Made by a program: the position numbers and the translations under genes. A stretch of DNA of 64,000 nucleotides from Lactarius indigo (taxonomy: Eukaryota > Basidiomycota > Agaricomycetes > Russulales > Russulaceae), in contig JAFKAC010000106.1 in assembly GCA_025766275.1 (NCBI GenBank), forward strand, positions 119,016 through 183,015, in the 5' to 3' direction. A model generated the notes under the pieces. The model was not told the origin of the DNA and did no database searches. It was given only the letters and a program-made list of their open reading frames with translations. Below are positions 57,284 to 64,000 of the stretch, in pieces. Each line of letters starts with the position of its first letter. Positions within the stretch are counted from its first letter, which is position 1.

Positions 57284-59526
57284 ATGGATATTTCGAGTAC
57301 TTATATACCATGGCGCCCTCGGGCTGTCCGACAAAACACTCTTTGGCTATCGTACACTCCTTACCAAATGGTCTTCTCCGAATCGCGTTCTCAACTTGAA
57401 GTTCATACCGGCCAATCGCAGCAGATGCAGGACGACTCATTGCCGGCAGAACCCTCCACGCCGTCGTCTTGGACGGTGTCGCCGACTGCAACCGTTCTCG
57501 CCGATACCTACGAGGTCTTTCTCGAGCCCGTAGATGACCCACAGCGACTGCCCCTGGTACGCAGATGGCTCGCCGTGCTCTGTATCTCAACCGCATCTAT
57601 ATGTGTCACCTGTGCCTCGTCAATGGTGCGTATATGAGACAGTTACCTTGAGAAAGAAGCATCGTACTGACAGGGGGGCACGTCCCGCCGCACTTCAGGC
57701 AGCGTTTGCTGAGGGAGGCATCGGCAGGCAATTCCATGTTGGCAAAGAAGTCACCATCCTCGGCGTCAGTCTTTTCGTTCTGGGCCTGGGCCTTGGGCCA
57801 ATTGTCGCGGGTCCAATGTCAGAAATATACGGACGCAGTGCTGTCTATCGCGTTTCGTTTGGCTTTTTCTTCGTGTTTATGTTCCCTGTGGCCTTCGCGC
57901 CAAACATCAGTAAGTTGTGTGGTCCTTTCAGAGCTGGGACTGGAGCATTAACTGTGTATACTTCTACAGCGGTGTATTTGGTCTTTCGATTCCTTGCTGG
58001 GTACTCTGGGGCGGCATTTCTCAGCTTGGCTGGTGGAAGCGTCAGCGATATGTTCTCAAATTCTGAAGTGGCTACGTACGTCGCGGTGCTATCGTGACCG
58101 ACTTGCGTGTCTGATGATATGGGACAGTCCGATGGCCGTCTACACAATCTGCCCGTTCTTGGGGCCTGAGATTGGGCCGGTACTCAGTGGGTGAGTACAA
58201 CGTCATCAGCGTCATACCATGGAGTATGGATGACTAAGCATATGCGAACAAGGTTCATCAACCAGCATTGGCACTGGAGATGGACGTACCGCGTCCTTAT
58301 TATCTGGTCCTTTATCCAGGCAGTGGCGTTAATGCTAGTAAGCACAATTCTTTTTGACGTTCGTAAGTGCGCTAAGTCCCGTGTCAAAGGTTGTACCGGA
58401 GACTTGTACCCCAGTAATCCTCAAATGGAAGGCGCAACGGTAGGTCCTGTGGGGAAGTGCCTTACAATCTGCTGAGACTGTAAATGTAGACTCCGGAAGA
58501 CGACCGGTGATCCAAGGTGGTACGCACCAATAGAAGGAGAACCACACGTCAGTCTTGTGCAAAAATTGCTTAACAACTGTTGGAAGCCCTTCTGTGAGCC
58601 GTCGGCTGCCGGTTTGTCGTCTGGGAGTTCACTCACCTGTTATTGACTTGACAGACGTCGTGTTGCTCGATCATATGCTGTTGTTGTTGAACACATGGTG
58701 CGTAGATCCCCCCCACTTGTTCATTCACAGCGGGATGGCGCATTGCGATACGCCGGCTGACATTTGTTGACAGGAATGCACTTATTCTCGGAATCCTCTA
58801 TTTGACCTTCCAAGCCTTTCCGATCATATTCGAGAGAAAGCACGGATTCAACATGCAATGTACGGGCCTGACGTTCCTCGGAATGGCGACAGGGATGGTC
58901 CTCGGCTTGTGCACTCAACCCTACTGGAACCGGTTTGTACTCACTCCTCTCGGGAAATCCCATCCAAAAACACTGAACAGCATCCCCAAGGAGATACCAC
59001 AGATACAAAGACGCCCACGGTCAGGAGGAGCCGCCGGCGGAGTTCCGACTCCGGATGGGGCAGGTGGGTGGGGTGTTGGTGCCCATCTCGCTCTTCTGGT
59101 TGGCGTTCACGACCTATCGTGGTGTGCACTGGATCGTGCCGGTGCTCGCATCCGTCCCGTTCGGCACTGGCACCTACTTCATCTTCACGTCCTCGTTCAC
59201 CTACATCGTCGTCGCGCACCGGTCGATCGCGTCGTTCGCACTCACGTGCAACACGACGATGCGCACCACGTTCGCTGCGGCGTTCCCGCTGTTCGCGGGA
59301 CAGATGTACGACACGCTTGGCACGGTGGGAGCGACGGCACTACTCGCGGGTATGACGACCGCAATGGCACCACTCCCGTAAGTTCATGTTTGTCTTGCGC
59401 CCGGTTTTTTTTTCGTACCTGCCGCCGGCGCTTGGAATCGTGTGATTGATCATAATCCCGTACAGGTTTGTGCTGGACTACATGGGTCACCGGACCAATC
59501 GACAAGTAGTGGCCGAAAAGGCCTGA
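57284..59526 (+). CDS. MFS transporter, DHA1 drug/polyamine type
   Basis: Twelve-helix major facilitator, probably a plasma-membrane drug:H+ or polyamine antiporter. Eleven exons (57284-57625, 57699-57909, 57970-58075, 58128-58190, 58253-58337, 58390-58439, 58490-58593, 58655-58697, 58774-58932, 59003-59377, 59466-59526) join to 532 aa with every junction in frame. A Ser/Pro-rich cytosolic N-terminus precedes LVRRWLAVLCISTASICVTC (TM1), FHVKE-like FHVGKEVTILGVSLFVLGLG, GPMSEIYGRSAVY (MFS motif A, xSExxGRxxxY), FRFLAGYSGAAFLSLAGGSV, PFLGPEIGPVLSG and WRWTYRVLIIW. The central loop reads VVPETCTPVILKWKAQR, WYAPIEGEPHVSLVQ. The second half includes NALILGILYLTFQAFPIIFE and GGVLVPISLFWLAFTTYRGV. 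Substrate cannot be told from sequence. Confidence 0.92.
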
Positions 59527-62500
59527 GATGTCTGCAAGAATACCAAAATATCCGGTGGTTGATACAATATAATACTATACCTATACCTGATAGAATCACT
59601 ATAATGTTGGGACTTAGTACAGTAGTTGTGGGTCGCAAAATTATTGTAGGAGAAATTTCATATTACGGTGATATAACATAAGTCCAAAGCATACGATTAT
59701 ACAAAAACTACGTGTTACAGGTCTGGCGTAGACAGATTGGACTGGAGAGGCTATACGTACAGTAGTGAATATGATGGTGACGACGACCCTGCTGGGTGAT
59801 TGATGGGGGGGGATCATGGTCATGGTTCCTTGGCTCCAATCTCCGTTGCATGAGCTCCTCTATAGTCGGCACCTTCATCCCAATGAACGGTACGAATGGT
59901 ACCTGGGCACCGGTTATCGTGTGAATTGGTCGCTTCACACTAGGAAGGACACAGAGCCCCACCGCATCACACTGGGTTCACCCAAGGAACACAATCGCGT
60001 GTGGCAAGCACACGCGATATCACGAGCCCCTGATTGGCCGGGGGCATGGCTGACCCCTGAGGCTAGTTCAAATTCACAGTTCCAGACCCGAACACCGGCC
60101 GCCCCGGCGTAACTTGTGAGCCCCGCTGCTGCTGTTCCATTGTTTCGGTCGCTACTCGGCTCATGACGGCCACATCCACGGAAGAACAGAAAAAAAAAAG
60201 TTTAAAAAGAACAAAGAGAGGACACAGTTGTGTCATAGAGGAAGACACACTGAACCGGAAGAGGAAGAAAGCGCGTATCGATGACCTCCATGTCCCTGTT
60301 CGAATCCTCGTGCCACCACCAACCGCCGTACCGTAGTCAGACACCGGATGGCCCAGCCCGGTCCTTGTCGTCCTTGCCGAGTACTCCACGCTTATTACGT
60401 GGCTCGTGTTGTGGGGCTGGAACCCTCGTCCTTTCATTCATTCGTTCCATTTTTGTCCTGTGCCCATGTACTACTATTGCTTCCACGAAGAATCCGGTGA
60501 TATGGAAAACGTTCACTCGAGCAGGTTCAGGGGTGATTGTGCGATCCTGCAAGTTGTAACTCCATTGTAATCGTGCGTTGTTTATATGCTCATGGAATAA
60601 CAAGCACAGGGGCTCGTTGAGTCAACATGAAAGAACACGTCACACGTCATGCTCGTACTGACCATACTATAACAGGTAGTATGCATTGTTAATAGCAAAA
60701 CGTAGCAGCCTGAAGGCCCGGGAACACGATGATCCGCGATGAATAGGCAAAAAATACGGTCATTTCAGGCAAGGACGTCTCTACGAATGAAGCGTAAACG
60801 AGGGTTCTAGTCTGTGGGGCCGACTGAGAGACATGAGTACGTGGTAGCGAGCATATCCGTCTTGATCGATCATCGCAAGGAGCAGTTGGTGGCCGCCGTC
60901 GTGACAAACTCAACTGCGCAGCTGCGGAAATGAGGCGGAAGCGAGGGCACGCGAGTACCGAAGCGAGGATTAACTTTGAGAGAGACAGACTAAGCCGGCA
61001 CCGAACGCCGGGGACGCGAACATACGTTTTTCTTCCAAGCGGTGGAAGTGAGAGGCTATCGTAAGTCACTTCGACAACGCTAGGGGACAGCAGCGTTTCT
61101 CCGCCGGAGGCGGGGGTGCCTTGTTCAGGTTGATTGGAGAGGGCAAATCGCTCGGACTGAGCCTAACATACCTTGTGTGACTGCCAGTGCACCTTCCAAG
61201 TTCCGTGACCCCATTTAGGAGGGCCGTAGTACCACGCCACACGCCCCTTTCTCTAATCTTTCGCCGTGGCCCCGTGATTGTGTCGTTTTTAATTCAGAAA
61301 TGAGAATAAGAAGGCCAAAACTAATCTCACGCAGAGTGGTCCCTTCATTGCGGGGGGCGTTCTTCTGTCCCTGCCGCCAACGGCTCACGTTGTTCTATGA
61401 TAGTGAAGTTATTATAAGCGCTACAGTCCACGGGCGCGGAAAAAGAAGAAATGAGAAAACGGCATTACGCACGTGCAGGGCTATCCCCGTGCATTCTCCT
61501 GAGAATGCGACGATTGTGTCCCATGACCAGGTTGCGTCCATTAACGCTGCCGAGCATGGTTGGGCAGAGGTGCACAAAAAGCACAGCCCAGGGTCCGCCC
61601 TGTATGATCGAAGGCGCCATCATGATGTGCCACACCAAGGACCTCAGGCGCACGCATGTTTGAATGGAAATGTTCTCTGCTATTTCCGGACGCCGTCAAA
61701 GAGGCTGTTGGAGAAGCATGCGGCGTTTGAGGGCGCATGGTGGCACAGAACATGTTGGTCTAAGCGAGTGGAAGGGCGCTAATATTGGGCACAAACCAAT
61801 TGAAAATGGCATTTTTTTTTTCCCACTCGACCGCCTATCAGGACAGTGGCACGCACAATATCAATTTTGGCGCTGGGCACATTCTTATATGACTGGAGAT
61901 GACACCACAGAAGTTGAGGTGCTGCTCAGGTGGTGCAGAAGGAATAGGCGACGGGTATGTCCCCTTAGTGATAGAGTAGTAAATGGAGAGGTCCGTTTTC
62001 TGGTTAGAACGCTTCTGCGAAGATTCATTTACCATGGAGTTGACCCGGGCGCCTGAAAGTGTTCATCGATGAAACCTTAGGGTATAGTGCGCCGCGTTCA
62101 AAAAGTTAGGCGTGCTCAAGTTCTACAAGGGGCTGGGGATTCAACACTCTTGAACATTACTGAACAAGGCGTGAATGGGTGGGTTTCCGATAGAGTTTGG
62201 CAGCCTTCGGTAACGCGAAGAGAAGTTATTGGATACCGTAAGGGGTACTAGGAGCGTAGATTACTAATCCCACGTTTGTGGGCGATAAATCGCACGATGT
62301 CCCCAAAGGGAAGCACTCGACCAGGTTTTGATGGAAGTGGACGCCACGGAGTTTGGTGGCAGCTGCCGTTTATACCGACGTTGTCGTCGAGGCCGGGGGG
62401 CATGTCAAGGAAAGCATTCTACGTTTCAAGAGAAAGGAGGCAGAGAAACAAGCACATACGACGATCGTGACAGGTCCGGGGAGGTGGCTTCGTGATTGGG

Positions 62501-63372
62501 GGGGTACAGGGACAAGCGGGGCCCAAGGAGAGAAGGACGTGGAAGGAGATATGATGCAAGCGCTTGTGGCGCTCCACGCCACGCAAATGATGGTGGGACC
62601 GGGTGCGTGTTCACCGGCTCACATGGGCACCCAATGGCACCCAATTCTAACTTGATTGGTGTGAATGACTCACGTGGCACATACCACAAAAGGCATGACT
62701 GTAACCTAATCGGGGTTAGCCGGTGCCCCTCCGAGGATCTTCTTGGAATGCACTCGCTACACAACTCGCTCAGGTGACAACGATTGGGGCAACAAGGCAA
62801 CAGGATGACATGCGAGTAACCACGCTGCTCGTCTCGTCAACTCAAGTTCCAAGGGTTGCTGCACTACCATGTTCAGAGGTACATAATGGCGAGGTAAGAA
62901 GAAGTACAAGATATAGGCGATCAGGTGGCAACCGGAGGCGTAGCGAGACAGGAACGGGGGACCCCGGGGGAACGGTTAGGGCAGGTGTTTGAGCTGATTC
63001 CGTAAATGGGAAGGATCCGACTCAACGCCGCGACGAGTGACTAAATAGGATATCGCAGCCACCGAGGTTCACAGCCCCTCTCAGTGATTCGACGCACATT
63101 CTATCTGGGCACGATCGATGGGATGTGATATGAATTGAACAGGCGAACATTTAACACAGCAGATATGAGAAATGATTGTGTGAGAGCGAAACTAGCCCCA
63201 GCGTTTGGCAAAGAGGGAAACCGAATGAAATCAGGTGGCCCTGATCAGTTTACATGTTATGACACAACCACTCCCAAACACGGCTCAGTCCAACTGGCAA
63301 TTCGCGGAACGTCTTCCCTTCTCTCTTCTTCTCTCCGACCGACGTCTTTGCACCCCTCTCCCCCTCCTCCCA
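59527..63372. other. Gene-poor stretch, 3.8 kb
   Basis: No recognisable gene. A 57-codon lysine-rich ORF at 60163-60336 (+) (TSTEEQKKKSLKRTKRG; NRKRKKARIDDLHV) could be a small gene or an exon, but nothing supports splicing. ORFs in 61300-61780 and 62350-62800 look like chance frames. Base composition is even and no transposon ends were seen. Confidence 0.45.
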
Positions 63373-64000
63373 ATGTCCCGCAGGTCCGCCCCCATGCTCC
63401 CACCACCACCACCCACAGACAGAGACGTTATCATGGGTCCACCACCCGTACCTCCTCAACCACTCACCCCTTCCTCCATGCAGAACTCCAAGGATCAGAG
63501 GGAGTTCAGCGAAAAATACTACAAGCTCAAAAGGAAATACTGGGAATTAGAGGAGGCTCGTTCTCCACCTTTTTTTTTAACAAGTCGCTCGCCATTCTCA
63601 ACTTTTTTCTTCAATAAATACACAAGACCTCGAAGACGAGCTCAGGCGTTCGGGCGAGCGAAATACTAATTGGAACACCGAAAGAGGGTATACTGTTCTC
63701 GTCCCCTCGCTTCTTATCAATCATCTCAATCCTCTTTTTAGCATGCTCCTTGACAGAATACTCGAACTGGAAGCTACTGTAGCACGTCAACCATCCAGTC
63801 CCTCCCCACACAGTCCGGGTGCTCAGCCCCCTACTCAACCACCTACTGCATATCCTCGTGCCCTCCAATCCGCTCATGCCCAGACTGCCTTCAAGCTAAT
63901 CTACGCGAAGCCTTCAACGAAATCAGCTCTGAAGATCCCTCTGTGGATCCTTTGTATACTTCTCGTCACCTGGGGCCTCAAGCGCGGAAACGCCAGCTCG
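63373..64000 (+). CDS. Coiled-coil protein resembling INO80 complex subunit F (3' part outside window)
   Basis: ATG at 63373 starts a Pro-rich leader (MSRRSAPMLPPPPPTDRD) followed by a basic coiled coil: REFSEKYYKLKRKYWELEE, then across an intron (donor C|GTTCTCC near 63567, acceptor near 63620) HLEDELRRSGERNTNWNTER, then across a second intron (donor near 63688, acceptor near 63742) MLLDRILELEA, and a Ser/Pro-rich stretch. The KYxKLKRKYxELE...LRRSGERN...LLDRILELE pattern recalls the INO80F/TFPT domain of the INO80 chromatin remodeller; this is from memory and moderate. In the last 120 bases two frames are plausible (NLREAFNEISSEDPSVDPLY is the more protein-like and would need another splice). 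The gene runs off the window. Confidence 0.55.

Noticed and set aside
60280..60320. TTCGAATCC resembling a tRNA T-loop
   Set aside because: Flanking bases do not form a T-stem, and no D-arm, anticodon arm or acceptor stem fits on either strand.
1..64000. CRISPR arrays, bacterial operons, ribosome binding sites
   Set aside because: The window is eukaryotic, intron-rich nuclear DNA; no spaced short repeats of CRISPR type are present.

Overview
The window is nuclear DNA of a filamentous basidiomycete, most likely an Agaricomycete. Genes are compact and cut by many GT-AG introns of about 48-70 bp. Homologues include a Fuz7/Ste7-type MAPKK, AMPK beta, a Gtr1/RagA GTPase, TFIIB, a RecQ helicase, Rad4, Trm61, Mde1 and a C2-NACHT-WD40 NLR, and there is an F-box family expansion typical of mushroom-forming fungi. 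I reconstructed exons by hand and checked that phases match across introns; where exon coordinates are given they join into one open frame.

Layout. 0-16.3 kb: housekeeping genes on the minus strand (pheromone-type MAPKK, APC2, AMPK beta, Gtr1), with a gene-poor 7 kb stretch (8.0-15.2 kb) that holds decayed and duplicated sequence. 17-18.2 kb: a TFIIB with an unusual zinc ribbon. 19.8-21.4 kb: an intact F-box gene on the plus strand. 22.9-24.9 kb: an uncharacterised seven-exon C2H2 protein. 25.9-29.9 kb: a RecQ helicase with a 15-nt microexon in its DEAH box and paired ACGCGT boxes upstream. 30.6-38.4 kb: a run of F-box paralogues on the minus strand (one intact, two broken, one fragment) and a small MITE-like inverted-repeat element. 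38.6-39.7 kb: Mde1 of the methionine salvage pathway, with a predicted 3-nt exon. 41.9-43.5 kb: a PAS-domain protein. 43.7-45.3 kb: Trm61. 45.8-51.3 kb: a nine-exon, 1672-aa NLR with 14 near-identical WD40 repeats. 51.7-55.1 kb: Rad4/XPC. 57.3-59.5 kb: an MFS drug/polyamine-type transporter. 63.4 kb to the end: the start of a coiled-coil protein resembling INO80 subunit F.

The genes do not form one pathway. Two groups stand out. One is genome maintenance (RecQ, Rad4, APC2, TFIIB, Trm61). The other is fast-evolving recognition or turnover genes: the NLR, whose repeat differences concentrate at a few positions per blade, and the expanding and decaying F-box family. The NLR is the best candidate for an interesting self/non-self or immune-type system.
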